From: Paenibacillus chitinolyticus NBRC 15660 | Lineage (GTDB): Bacteria > Bacillota > Bacilli > Paenibacillales > NBRC-103111 | DNA length: 64,000 nucleotides | NCBI RefSeq assembly: GCF_000739915.1 | Contig: NZ_BBJT01000008.1 | Span: 203,937-267,936, forward strand | Direction of reading: 5' to 3' | Shown: in pieces, positions 8,601 to 17,104 of the stretch | Layout of the letters: every line of letters starts with the position of its first letter | Numbering within the stretch: position 1 is the first letter of the stretch | Position numbers and translations under genes: made by a program | Notes under the pieces: generated by a model | The model's input: the letters and a program-made list of their open reading frames with translations, nothing else | What the model was told of the DNA's origin: nothing | Databases searched by the model: none

Positions 8601-10398
8601 AATCGTTCAGAATGTACGTTATCCGTTCCTTCGGAAGGATAGGATCGATCGGCAAATAGGCACCGCCGGTCATCAGGACTGCAAGTTGGGCCACGACCAT
8701 CTCCGGGGTGCGCTCCAGGCATATCGCTGTTATCATCCCAGGGCCTACACCGAACTCGCGCAATCGTTCGGCCAGATGCCCTGCATTGCCAAGGAGTTGA
8801 CCATAAGTAATGTGGTGGCTGGCGTTCACAATGGCCGGCCGCTCCAGCTGACCGACGGCCTGGGCCTGCACCAGCTGATGCAGAGTCGTCTGGAGCGGGT
8901 AATCATGGCTCGTCCGGTTCCACCCATTCAGCAGCTCCCGCTCTTCCCCTGATAGAACCGGCAGAGCGCCGACCTGAGCGTCCGGACTGTCGGCAATGCT
9001 GGAAAGAAGCATCGTGAAATGACCAGTCAACCTCTGTATCGTCGCCTCCTCGAAGAGACTCCGGTTGTATTCCAAGGCGCCTTTCCATCCACTTTCCGTC
9101 TCGAACATTTCAAGGCTCAGGTCGAACTTCGACGTTTCAGTCTCCACATCGAGCTGTTCGGCGGTGAGACCGGTCAGCTCGAACGAAACGGCCGGCGCAT
9201 TTTGCATCGAGAACATGACTTGAAACAACGGAGAATAACTGAGGCTCCGCTGCCCTGCTGTCTCTTCGACAAGCATTTCGAACGGAACATCCTGATTGGC
9301 ATAGGCATCCAGAGCATTTTTACGGACATGCCGGAGCAACTGCCGAAAAGGAAGACCCGCGTTGACTTCCGATCGAATTACCAGGCTGTTGACAAAAAAA
9401 CCGATCAGAGACTCCACATCCTTACGGTTTCTTCCGGACAACGGCGTTCCGACACATATATCCCCTTCCTCAGTATAGCGGTACAGCAACGACTGGAGCG
9501 CGGCCATCAGTAGCATAAAGGAAGTCGCCTCCTCCTCGGCGGCAAGACGACACAGCCTTTCCTTAAGCTGCTGTGGCACGGTGAAGTGAATCTTTCTCCC
9601 TATATACTGCTGGGTCAACGGCCGGGGGTAGTCGGTTGGAAGCTGTAGCAGTGCAGGCGCTCCTGCCAACTTCCTCTTCCAGAAAGACAGCTGCTCTTGA
9701 ACTGCGGCCCCCTGAACCCATTCCCGCTGCCAATTGGCAAAGTCGGCATACTGCAAGCGAAGCGGCGGAAGCGTTGCAGCATTCCCGCAAACAAAGGAGT
9801 TATAGAATTCCATCAGCTCCCGGCTAAACCGGTGATGAGACCAGCCGTCGGTAACGATATGGTGAAAAGCCAGAAGCAGCACATGTTCTTCCTCCGCGAG
9901 ATAGAGCAGCGCCGTCCGTAGCAAAGGACCGCATCTCAGATCGAACACCCTGTTGATAAGGGAAATTTGCTCCTGGATCGCCTCCTCCTGCTTGCCGCCT
10001 GGCAGGTCCCGCAGATCCTTTCGCTCCAGCGGTACGTTCATCGTATCCAGAATGATCTGATAAGCGCTTCCCTCTTCGTCACCAAACACGGTACGAAGCA
10101 TTTCATGCCGCTGCACAACGGCCTGCAAGCTCCGTTCCAGCGCTCCGTCCTGGAGAATGCCCTTCAACTTTATGGCATAAACTAAGTTATATGCCGTTGA
10201 TGCCGGATCTAGAGAAGATAAGAACCATAGTCGCTGTTGCGCAAAGGAAAGCGGGCTCTTCTCTTGCTTCTGGCGCACGGATATCCCCTGTTTCGTATTA
10301 ACCGGGACTACAGCGCTTTGAAGCAGTTGACCAAGCAGTGCCCGTTTTTCCTCGGACAATTGAGACCTGCGGGCTTCCATTGAATCTACATTGGTCAT
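5674..10398 (-). CDS. Non-ribosomal peptide synthetase, C-A-PCP-C (terminal C degenerate)
   Basis: 1574 residues. The first condensation domain (about 45-480) keeps HHIVTDG. The adenylation domain (about 505-1000) has YVIYTSGSTGQPKG, LYGPTE, the YRSGDIGRY block and SGKIDRQALP. By alignment to GrsA I read its pocket as D-L-A-F-F-G-L-I-A-K, which matches no code I know. The carrier domain (about 1015-1085) has the serine in IGGDSIKTM. A second condensation-like domain (about 1125-1560) has SYLMMDG where HHxxxDG belongs, so both histidines are gone. No thioesterase or reductase follows. This is the last gene of the three-gene cluster, starting 7 bases after the PKS gene with a GGGGG site. It probably elongates the polyketide intermediate; how the chain is released is unclear. 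Confidence 0.9.
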   Translation of the reverse strand: MTNVDSMEARRSQLSEEKRALLGQLLQSAVVPVNTKQGISVRQKQEKSPLSFAQQRLWFLSSLDPASTAYNLVYAIKLKGILQDGALERSLQAVVQRHEMLRTVFGDEEGSAYQIILDTMNVPLERKDLRDLPGGKQEEAIQEQISLINRVFDLRCGPLLRTALLYLAEEEHVLLLAFHHIVTDGWSHHRFSRELMEFYNSFVCGNAATLPPLRLQYADFANWQREWVQGAAVQEQLSFWKRKLAGAPALLQLPTDYPRPLTQQYIGRKIHFTVPQQLKERLCRLAAEEEATSFMLLMAALQSLLYRYTEEGDICVGTPLSGRNRKDVESLIGFFVNSLVIRSEVNAGLPFRQLLRHVRKNALDAYANQDVPFEMLVEETAGQRSLSYSPLFQVMFSMQNAPAVSFELTGLTAEQLDVETETSKFDLSLEMFETESGWKGALEYNRSLFEEATIQRLTGHFTMLLSSIADSPDAQVGALPVLSGEERELLNGWNRTSHDYPLQTTLHQLVQAQAVGQLERPAIVNASHHITYGQLLGNAGHLAERLREFGVGPGMITAICLERTPEMVVAQLAVLMTGGAYLPIDPILPKERITYILNDSLASVLLTTEQLRPFIAGTIVAQILYLDNETDPSGDFPLCDFTDAHVSSRKQFYEETAYVIYTSGSTGQPKGTLISHESIINFLHWYRDATALSSSDRVCFASGVGFDLSVAEIWGALVSGASLWLPSEETRLQPELLRDWMLDNGITFAFLPTPLAEQLVSVRWPAETPLRRLFTGGDKWTAKLPCGLPFEVYDLYGPTECTIASTFRMIEPDGEAYQPPHIGRPLANMKIYITDRELRLMPIGVPGEICIGGQGVGGGYLRREELTREKFIPDPFSACEGARIYRSGDIGRYLPDGRIQFLGRADDQVKVRGFRIELAEIQEALATHSSVKEVVVLVREETPGDKRITAYMVGKSGLTLDVESLRQSLREQLPSYMIPSAFVILDRLPVTPSGKIDRQALPMPDTDLSDDRFEEPRNFVEELLCGIWKELLVLEKVGVHQNYFEIGGDSIKTMMLISRARKLGLELTTKQVFQYQTIAELSQAIGVDSRRMEEPPKETVVGLKFDFPLVGLNREDFASIEGVTREEIEDVYPLTPLQDYMLDTMRRRPEPAQFFVNMVMRFKDKLEPELMTEAWQRVANHFALTKTSVVYEGLAEPVQLTRSSIRVPVQYLDWRGWDAERQQEELKRYQERNLLRSDLTYLRRSTTYDVMFATLGENNHQLVMSCSYLMMDGWSHFIVLIQVIKCYYSLLEEKPYELPPAGHYGKYAAWLRSRALEEPRRYWSAELAGFCRATPLVEHAPFNGQPRGKGFAKKSVQIKPAVPHQVRELALRSRVTVNVLFQLAWSLLLARYTDEREVLFGVMSNGRQPEYEGAEDIVGPTINTLPMRVRVDEDETAFQLLQKIQEKQLLLTQWDYTPLRKIREWIGMSEEKALFESYMIFQNLPSYFEVSGGKDWIRDVPLENEYEKALAIFDSGTPLRVDVCVIPEGYEIYMTYLKACFRDEAVSRMLEDLQKMFLGICEASEQPVRTWLRS

Positions 10399-10405
10399 CG
10401 TTTCT

Positions 10406-13132
10406 CTACCCCCTTATCAAATTGTCTTGTTCCAATAGCTCTATGAATGAAAGCTCGATACTGTCCGCCAGCTCAGCTATGGTCTGCGCTCCGTACATCC
10501 GCTCCACGTTCAGCAGGATCGGGTACGTTTCCTGAATACGGGAGATGACCTGCATCTTGCTGAGCGAATCCGCTCCAAGCTGGTATAACGGAACATGAAT
10601 GTCGATCGACGGCTGACCAAGCACCTCCTGATAAAACAGGATGAGGTTCCGTTCTAAAGTCCTCCGCGGATTACCATCTTCAAACTGGCCCGAGTCTGCC
10701 GGTTCGACCTGCGTCTCATGAACGGCAGCCTTCCGCTCCGCTTCCCAGTCAACGTTATGGCCTTCCGGCCCCCTGATTACATACCGCCGACGTTCGAACG
10801 GATACGTCGGCAGTGGCACGCGGCGACGCTTCTCCAGTGAGGTTCGCGCTTGCCAGTCGAGATCGGCTCCACCCTCCCACAGATCGGCCAGGGTGTCCGT
10901 CCATGAATAAGCATCAAAACAGCTCAAAGTGCCTTCGCTCTCATCTCCCAGCGGTGCGCCGATGCTTACCAAGCGCATATGACTGTCCTGCAGTGCTGCT
11001 CTATGGGCATTGTGCAGCCATCGCTCGGCGCTTGGTTGATCGGGATCACTCCGAAAATCATCCTGATCCCCATTCAAATACGGAATCCGGGCGGCTGCAT
11101 GAAAAATGTCGCCGACTGTCCTTGTGTATGCCTCTTCCTCCCCGCCTTCTTCGAATATCGCGCGGGCAATCGCTAACCGAAACGCATCTTCTATGGAATA
11201 CAGCCCGGCAATGCAGGCAGCCGCATATCCACCTTCCTTCTCCCCGCCCACCAAAGCTGGCTGCAGCCCCAATTGACCAAAAACGGCGGCAAGACTGTAC
11301 GAAGCGGCTACAGATAGAACGACTCTCATGCGGGACGTAAGCTGCGGCATCTGCGTATAGTGCGTATCATCGCTACATAGAACGGACGTAAGCGCGTTCA
11401 GCGCCAGCCCGCTGACGGCTTCCGCCCTAGCTAAAGCCTCCTGCAGCTCGCGCCGGAAAACCGGTTCCGTTCGGCACAGCTCGAGCAATCCCGGGAGCCT
11501 GTCTTCCCTCCAAGGCATGAATATCCACGCCATTGCCGGAAACTCATCCGAATGACGGACCGTCCCCCCTTCCGTCCGACGGCTCAACAGACGTCCCGCT
11601 TCTTCCGCATTCTGGCAGACGACCGCCCGGCGCAGAGGATAAGCCTTCCGGCCCACCTGCGTCGTATAGGCAATCTCTTCTAAAGGCGTGAGCGGATTTT
11701 CGGATAAGTAAGCAGACATTCGCTCGCAAGCCGCCTCAAGCGCCGTCTCCGTCTTGGCGGATAACAGTAGCGCATGCCAAGGCCGAACGTACGCCACTTC
11801 TTCCCTATTCGGAGCTTCCTCCAGCACGACGTGGGCATTGGTCGCCCCTATGCCGAAGGAACTGACTCCGGCCCGTCTCGGATAGCTTTCGACCTTCCAG
11901 TCAGTCAACTTCGTATTGACGAAAAACGGACTGTTCACAAAATCGATCTGCGGGTTCTGCTCATGGAAATGAAGAGAAGGCGGAATTTGCCGATGGCGCA
12001 GTGCCAACACCGTCTTGATCAATCCGGCCACACCGGCGGCGCAGTCGAGATGGCCGATATTGGTTTTGACGGATCCGATCGCACAGAAGCCGCTCCGGTC
12101 AGTCCACTGCCGATAAGCCATCGTCAACCCAACAACTTCGATTGGGTCTCCCACAGCGGTTCCCGTGCCGTGGGCTTCGACGTACGATATCGTATCCGGG
12201 TGAACGCCGGCTGCCGCTATTGCATCTGCAATGACCTCCGCTTGTCCTTCCGGGCTTGGCGCAGTGAAGCCTGCCTTGAGACCGCCGTCGTTATTGACGG
12301 CGGAGCCGCGAATGACGGCATAGACGAAGTCCCCGTCCTCTGCAGCCTTCTCCAGCCGCTTCAGGACGACGACTCCGACGCCGTTGCCGAATACGGTGCC
12401 CTGCGCCTTGTGATCAAACGCGCGGCAAACGCCGTCCGGCGAGAAGATCAACCCTTGTTGGTACCTATAACCAGCGTGGTTTGGAAACGTCACAGAGCTT
12501 CCTCCTGCCAGCGCAATATCGCTCTCCCCACTCATCAGCGACTGACAGGCCATATGGACAGCCACCAGCGAGGTGGAACAAGCAGTCTGAACCGTCATGC
12601 CTGGCCCTCTTAAGTTCAGCTTGTAGGACAATCGACTCGTCAAGAAATCCTTATCGTTGCCGAGCATGAGCGCCGTAAGCTCCTCCAGATTGCTATGGGG
12701 CCCTTGCTTCGCAATTTGGCTCAGCATATAGGTGCTGATCGTGCATCCGCCGAACACGCCGATCCGGCCTGCATACGTATCGGGCACGTAAGCAGCATCC
12801 TCCAGCGCTTCGTACCCGCATTCGAGAAACAGCCGTTGCTGCGGATCGGTCAACTCCGTTTCGCGTGGACTCATCCCGAAGAACTCGGCGTCGAAAAGCT
12901 CCGGATCTTCCAGAACGCCCTTGGCTTTCACGTACTGCGGGTGATTAAAGACATTCTCCGGAATCCCTGCTTCCCTCAATTCCTCATCCGAGAACATCCG
13001 GACGGCATGGACGCCCCGGCTCAATAGGTTCCAGTACGCTTCCGGATTACCCGCTCCCGGGAACTTTACGGACATACCGATGACGGCAATACCTTGTTCC
13101 CACAACGATTTATCTTGGTTCAAACGCTTCAC
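10406..13132 (-). CDS. Polyketide synthase module, KS-(inactive AT-like)-ACP
   Basis: 908 residues. The ketosynthase (about 14-440) has the full catalytic set: Cys185 in TACSTSL, His321 in EAHGTGT and His361 in NIGHLD. A region with acyltransferase-like spacing follows (about 455-760), but the FPGQGSQ motif is replaced by FMPWRED and the serine motif GHSxGE reads GEKEGGY (about 630-636), so the nucleophile is missing. The carrier domain (about 830-890) has LGADSL. The module therefore probably needs malonyl units loaded by another enzyme; no trans-acting acyltransferase lies nearby. The gene overlaps the end of the upstream NRPS gene by 23 bases, indicating one operon. The product adds a two-carbon unit with no ketoreduction in this module. 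Confidence 0.9.
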   Translation of the reverse strand: MKRLNQDKSLWEQGIAVIGMSVKFPGAGNPEAYWNLLSRGVHAVRMFSDEELREAGIPENVFNHPQYVKAKGVLEDPELFDAEFFGMSPRETELTDPQQRLFLECGYEALEDAAYVPDTYAGRIGVFGGCTISTYMLSQIAKQGPHSNLEELTALMLGNDKDFLTSRLSYKLNLRGPGMTVQTACSTSLVAVHMACQSLMSGESDIALAGGSSVTFPNHAGYRYQQGLIFSPDGVCRAFDHKAQGTVFGNGVGVVVLKRLEKAAEDGDFVYAVIRGSAVNNDGGLKAGFTAPSPEGQAEVIADAIAAAGVHPDTISYVEAHGTGTAVGDPIEVVGLTMAYRQWTDRSGFCAIGSVKTNIGHLDCAAGVAGLIKTVLALRHRQIPPSLHFHEQNPQIDFVNSPFFVNTKLTDWKVESYPRRAGVSSFGIGATNAHVVLEEAPNREEVAYVRPWHALLLSAKTETALEAACERMSAYLSENPLTPLEEIAYTTQVGRKAYPLRRAVVCQNAEEAGRLLSRRTEGGTVRHSDEFPAMAWIFMPWREDRLPGLLELCRTEPVFRRELQEALARAEAVSGLALNALTSVLCSDDTHYTQMPQLTSRMRVVLSVAASYSLAAVFGQLGLQPALVGGEKEGGYAAACIAGLYSIEDAFRLAIARAIFEEGGEEEAYTRTVGDIFHAAARIPYLNGDQDDFRSDPDQPSAERWLHNAHRAALQDSHMRLVSIGAPLGDESEGTLSCFDAYSWTDTLADLWEGGADLDWQARTSLEKRRRVPLPTYPFERRRYVIRGPEGHNVDWEAERKAAVHETQVEPADSGQFEDGNPRRTLERNLILFYQEVLGQPSIDIHVPLYQLGADSLSKMQVISRIQETYPILLNVERMYGAQTIAELADSIELSFIELLEQDNLIRG

Positions 13133-16100
13133 CTCCCGTAGTGTTTCCTAATTTTTTTACTTCCATAGCCCCTCTAGACTCCCTCTGCTTCCGCATCATC
13201 GCTTTGCGTACTTCCGCCCTTTCTTCGGCAGCCGATGCCCATTTCTTTGTCAAGCGATGCCCGAACAAATGGTCTGCCAGCGAAGCGATCGTCGGATGCA
13301 TGAAAAAGTCAGTCAACTTAATTTCGTCGTACCCTTCTTTCCGAATTCTCTCCACGAGCTGCACGGCGTGCATGGAGTGAACGCCCAGATCAAAAAAATT
13401 GTCGTGGCGTCCGACTTCCGTCAAACCCAGCACTTCTTTCCACAAGACGGACAACAACCTCTCTCCTTCATTTCGGGGTAAGCTATCGCTGGAAGCGGAA
13501 GTGGTCAAAGCTTGCGGACGGGGTAGCACTCTCTTGTCGATCTTGCCGTTAGAGGTCAATGGAAGGCTATCCAGTCGTACGAAGTACGACGGAATCATAT
13601 AGGTCGGAAGCTGTCTACCCACATGTTCCCTAAGCTGGGCTGCGGATATCGGTTCCGTCGATTCATAGTACGCGGCCAAGTACGCGCCGCCCTGCTCTAC
13701 TTGTCCGTCAACGACCGCTACTGCGTGGATGAGCGGATGACCGGATAAGACCGCAGCGATTTCACCGGGCTCGATCCGGTACCCTCGAATCTTAAGCTGA
13801 TCGTCCATGCGCCCCAAAAACTCGATCGTTCCATCGACCATATAGCGGGCCCTATCGCCGGTTCTGTACATCCGGCCAACGCGGTCAGCTTTATCCTCCA
13901 CCGGTTCCGGCACGAACCGTTCAGCCGTTAACTCCTGAAGACCCAAATAACCACGGGCTACCCCCATGCCCGCAATGCACAGCTCGCCCGGTACCCCGAC
14001 AGGTTGGAGCCTACCTCTCACGTCCACAATGTAAATCCTAGTGTTTACGATAGGACGGCCGATCGTCAGACGCGTATCGTCCGTCACATCTTTTACCGTT
14101 GCCCAGACGGTCGCTTCAGTCGGGCCGTACAAGTTGAACAGCCGGGCCTGTGTCGCCTGCCGCAATCGGTAAAGCAGCTTCTTGGTCAACACCTCTCCCC
14201 CGAACAGCACGTAGCTCAGACCAGCCATTGCTTCTGCCATCTTCTGGCTGCCAAGCAGCATCTGCAACCGGGCTGGCGTCGCTTGTAGCAGTTCGACCCC
14301 GTGCTTCCGGCACAAATCGGCCAGCTGATCTGGATCCGTTTGCTCCCCTCGCGTAGCCATGACCACCGTGCAGCCGAGCATTAACGGCAGCAAGGTTTCG
14401 AGCACGAACGGATCGAAGGTTACGGTCGTTAGAGACAATACCGTACGTACCCTATCGATTGGAGTCTCCTGCAGCATGCCCAGAAGGAAATTATGCACGG
14501 ACCTGTGCTCGACCATGACTCCTTTGGGCTTCCCCGTTGATCCCGAGGTGTAGATGACATAAGCAAGATCTGATGGACAAGCGCCCTCCACAGCCGGCAA
14601 GAGCGAGGAAAGGAGCGGCCATTCCTCTTCCCGGTCCAGCAGCACCGTCTTTCTTCCTGTCGTTCCCTTCCCTGCATAGGCCGACTCGGTTATGACGAAC
14701 CTGCACCCGCCTTCCTCAAGCATGCCTTGAATCCGCTCTTCCGGAAAATCGGGATCGAGCGGAAGATACGCTGCTCCAGCCTTGTTCACGGCAAGCATTC
14801 CCACAACGAGTAGAACCGAGCGGTCTGCAAGCAGAGCGACGATCTCCTCGCGAGCGACGCCATTCATCCGGAGAACGTCTGCCAGCTGGTCTGCCTTTCG
14901 GTTCAATTCCTCGTACGTCACCCGTTCTCCGCCACAGATGAGTGCGATCTGCTCCGGCGTCTTCGCCGCCTGTTCCTCGAACAGCCGATGAATTGTTTTT
15001 TCCTGCGGATAAGCTACCCGAGTTTCGGTAAATAAAGTAAGTAGCGTATTTTTTACGTCCTCGTCGGCAAGAGAAACGTCCGCTATTTTATCATTAGGAC
15101 ACCGAATCATCTGTTCTATAACCGTTACGATCTGTTGAAACATCGTTTGAATTTCATTTTCATCATATAACTGGCTTCGGTAATCAACGAACAGCACCAA
15201 CTCTTGAGTATCCAAACAATCTTTGATATGAATAATAAAATCGTTCACTTCATCCCCGCAAAAGTCAGCTTCAATTTCCATGTCAGAGTGTTCAAACTTC
15301 AATATATTGTACGGCTGATACTCTACCGCAATGCCGAACAGCCGTTGAATGTCTTTGCTGGGATGCATCCTTCTTACGTCTTGAATCAACTTAGTGTAGG
15401 GATATTTTTGGTGGCGCAGCATGACGCTCTGCTCTTTCGATACCTTTTGCAGAAAGGCATTCAGCTTCAAATCCGGCTCCACGTCCAGTCTGATTGCAAC
15501 CGTACTGGCGAACATACCGATCGTCTCTTTTACTTTCTTTGATGTCCGGTTCCCATAGAGCGCTCCGATGACGACGTCACTCTCGTTGGTTACTTTATAT
15601 ATGTAAATGTACAGAGCAGCCATAAAAAAAGTAAACATGCTGACCTGATGATTTTGACAAAATAGCTTCAGATTACGATAGAGCTCATCGGATAAGGTAA
15701 AGCTCTTTCTTTCCGCTGCTATGCTTGTCAGTAAGGGATTATAGTTTTTGATCCCTGTTATATTTGGAAGATTGCGGTATTTTTCCATCCAGAATGCTTG
15801 ATCTTTGCTGTACCGTTCCGACTTCTCATAGTCGAGCTCGTCAAGAATACAATTCAGGTAAGCGTTCGTTACATGCTCCGAAGAACTCGTTCCTTTTAGT
15901 AAGGCAGCATAATTCCGGTCAATTTGATTAATCGTCAAATTTATCGCTATGCCGTCGCATACGATATGATGAATTTGGAGGCTGTACCAGAGCTCCTCAT
16001 TGCTAATTTTAAGAATGACAAATTGATATAATTCCGAAGCAAACTGTTCGCCCGGCATTCTGTTATGACTTTTCAACCATTCCTCTGCATGGGATGAATC

Positions 16101-16382
16101 TGTATAATCGGAGAAATCAATCATTCTAATTTCTTTTTTCTTATAGGGTTCGACGCATTGCCTCGGCTCCCCATCCTTCGAATCGATCTTTACTCGAAAT
16201 GCATCGTTTTCCTGGATCACCCATTGAATGGATTCCTCCAAGAGATCGGGGTAAACCTTACCCTTCATCTTCACGGTCACGGAAAGGATAGACACTTTTG
16301 TACTCGGATACAGCAGGTCCGTGTACCATACGCTTCGCTGCGCATCAGTTAAAGGATAGCATTGGATGGAATCATTACTCAG
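13110..16382 (-). CDS. Non-ribosomal peptide synthetase, C-A-PCP, probable first module
   Basis: About 1090 residues if it starts with CTG at 16382. The condensation domain begins with YPLTDAQRSVWYTDLLYPST, the usual start of the family. That segment lies upstream of the first GTG (16295), so a GTG start would remove the domain's N-terminus. The only start-like codon before the upstream stop is CTG, with GGGAG about 11 bases before it. The domain keeps HHIVCDG. The adenylation domain has YVIYTSGSTGKPKG, LYGPTEATVW and NGKIDKRVLP, and by alignment to GrsA its pocket reads D-P-L-Q-L-G-L-V-W-K, close to known glycine codes. The carrier serine is in LGVHSMHAV. A condensation domain on a first module suggests an acyl-primed starter. 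The gene heads the operon with the PKS and second NRPS. Confidence 0.88.
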   Translation of the reverse strand: MSNDSIQCYPLTDAQRSVWYTDLLYPSTKVSILSVTVKMKGKVYPDLLEESIQWVIQENDAFRVKIDSKDGEPRQCVEPYKKKEIRMIDFSDYTDSSHAEEWLKSHNRMPGEQFASELYQFVILKISNEELWYSLQIHHIVCDGIAINLTINQIDRNYAALLKGTSSSEHVTNAYLNCILDELDYEKSERYSKDQAFWMEKYRNLPNITGIKNYNPLLTSIAAERKSFTLSDELYRNLKLFCQNHQVSMFTFFMAALYIYIYKVTNESDVVIGALYGNRTSKKVKETIGMFASTVAIRLDVEPDLKLNAFLQKVSKEQSVMLRHQKYPYTKLIQDVRRMHPSKDIQRLFGIAVEYQPYNILKFEHSDMEIEADFCGDEVNDFIIHIKDCLDTQELVLFVDYRSQLYDENEIQTMFQQIVTVIEQMIRCPNDKIADVSLADEDVKNTLLTLFTETRVAYPQEKTIHRLFEEQAAKTPEQIALICGGERVTYEELNRKADQLADVLRMNGVAREEIVALLADRSVLLVVGMLAVNKAGAAYLPLDPDFPEERIQGMLEEGGCRFVITESAYAGKGTTGRKTVLLDREEEWPLLSSLLPAVEGACPSDLAYVIYTSGSTGKPKGVMVEHRSVHNFLLGMLQETPIDRVRTVLSLTTVTFDPFVLETLLPLMLGCTVVMATRGEQTDPDQLADLCRKHGVELLQATPARLQMLLGSQKMAEAMAGLSYVLFGGEVLTKKLLYRLRQATQARLFNLYGPTEATVWATVKDVTDDTRLTIGRPIVNTRIYIVDVRGRLQPVGVPGELCIAGMGVARGYLGLQELTAERFVPEPVEDKADRVGRMYRTGDRARYMVDGTIEFLGRMDDQLKIRGYRIEPGEIAAVLSGHPLIHAVAVVDGQVEQGGAYLAAYYESTEPISAAQLREHVGRQLPTYMIPSYFVRLDSLPLTSNGKIDKRVLPRPQALTTSASSDSLPRNEGERLLSVLWKEVLGLTEVGRHDNFFDLGVHSMHAVQLVERIRKEGYDEIKLTDFFMHPTIASLADHLFGHRLTKKWASAAEERAEVRKAMMRKQRESRGAMEVKKLGNTTGGEAFEPR

Positions 16383-16549
16383 AACAGTTCACTCCCAACT
16401 AAATTTAAGTATGTTATATAATTTTGTAATATATTGTTATTTAAAACAAAAACCTTATGACTGAAGAACCTGCCGTCAGATCCGTCAAATGAAAACAACC
16501 TGTTAAGGTGTCGGCGTTGAATTTCCTGTGTCAAATTTCAACCGCTTTG

Positions 16550-16925
16550 TCATCTTTTTAATCCCATTGAATGAAGTTGCCCTTTAGATTTATTATTCAG
16601 AATTAATTCGTAAATCCGATCTTTCATTTTTCTCAAAACTTTTGCAAGATACTTACGTTTAAAATGTGCTAGGGCATTGTATACCGGGGCGTAGTTGTTT
16701 GCTTCTACCTGGTTAGTGGCAACTTCATCTAGTTCTCCGTGAGCCGATGAAGCATAATACTCATATTCCGTTTCGCTAAAACTAGCGACTTATGAAGAAG
16801 TCCCGGCCAATCTTATAAGTGAATATATCCTCTCGAAAAGCCCGATCTAATGAAAATGAATGAGTCCGATTGGATTTTCTTAGATGATCAGATAACTTCT
16901 GCTCAACAGTCAACCTCCCCTTGCT
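16550..16925 (-). pseudogene. Frameshifted gene of unknown function upstream of the NRPS operon
   Basis: Two adjoining frames read as protein-like sequence. The first runs from a TTG (about 16925 or 16913) through LTVEQKLSDHLRKSNRTHSF and DRAFREDIFTYKIGRDFF to a stop near 16790. The second continues with FSETEYEYYASSAHGELDEV and ends in a basic helical tail (KRKYLAKVLRKMKDRIYEL) at 16550. A shift of one or two bases near 16790 separates them. I do not recognise the family. It lies on the same strand as the NRPS genes and ends about 170 bases before them, so it may have belonged to the cluster. Confidence 0.45.
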
Positions 16926-16927
16926 CA

Positions 16928-16964
16928 AACACTATTTCTGAAGCTATTCGACAAAAATAGTGTT
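16928..16964. repeat. Short inverted repeat
   Basis: AACACTATTT and AAATAGTGTT are separated by a 17-base loop, immediately upstream of the frameshifted gene. It could be a weak terminator or an operator. From here to 17104 I see nothing else; the sequence is AT-rich and broken by stops. Confidence 0.4.
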
Positions 16965-17104
16965 ATATCCTCCCAATAAAATAAAATACAGGGGTAAAGG
17001 GGGATTTCTGTTTTATTTCATATTTTTAGTAGATATAGTTCCTTGCCATAGCAGTTTTTATCTCCGCTATGCCCATTTCCCCGCTGTATCATTACTTCTG
17101 ATCG

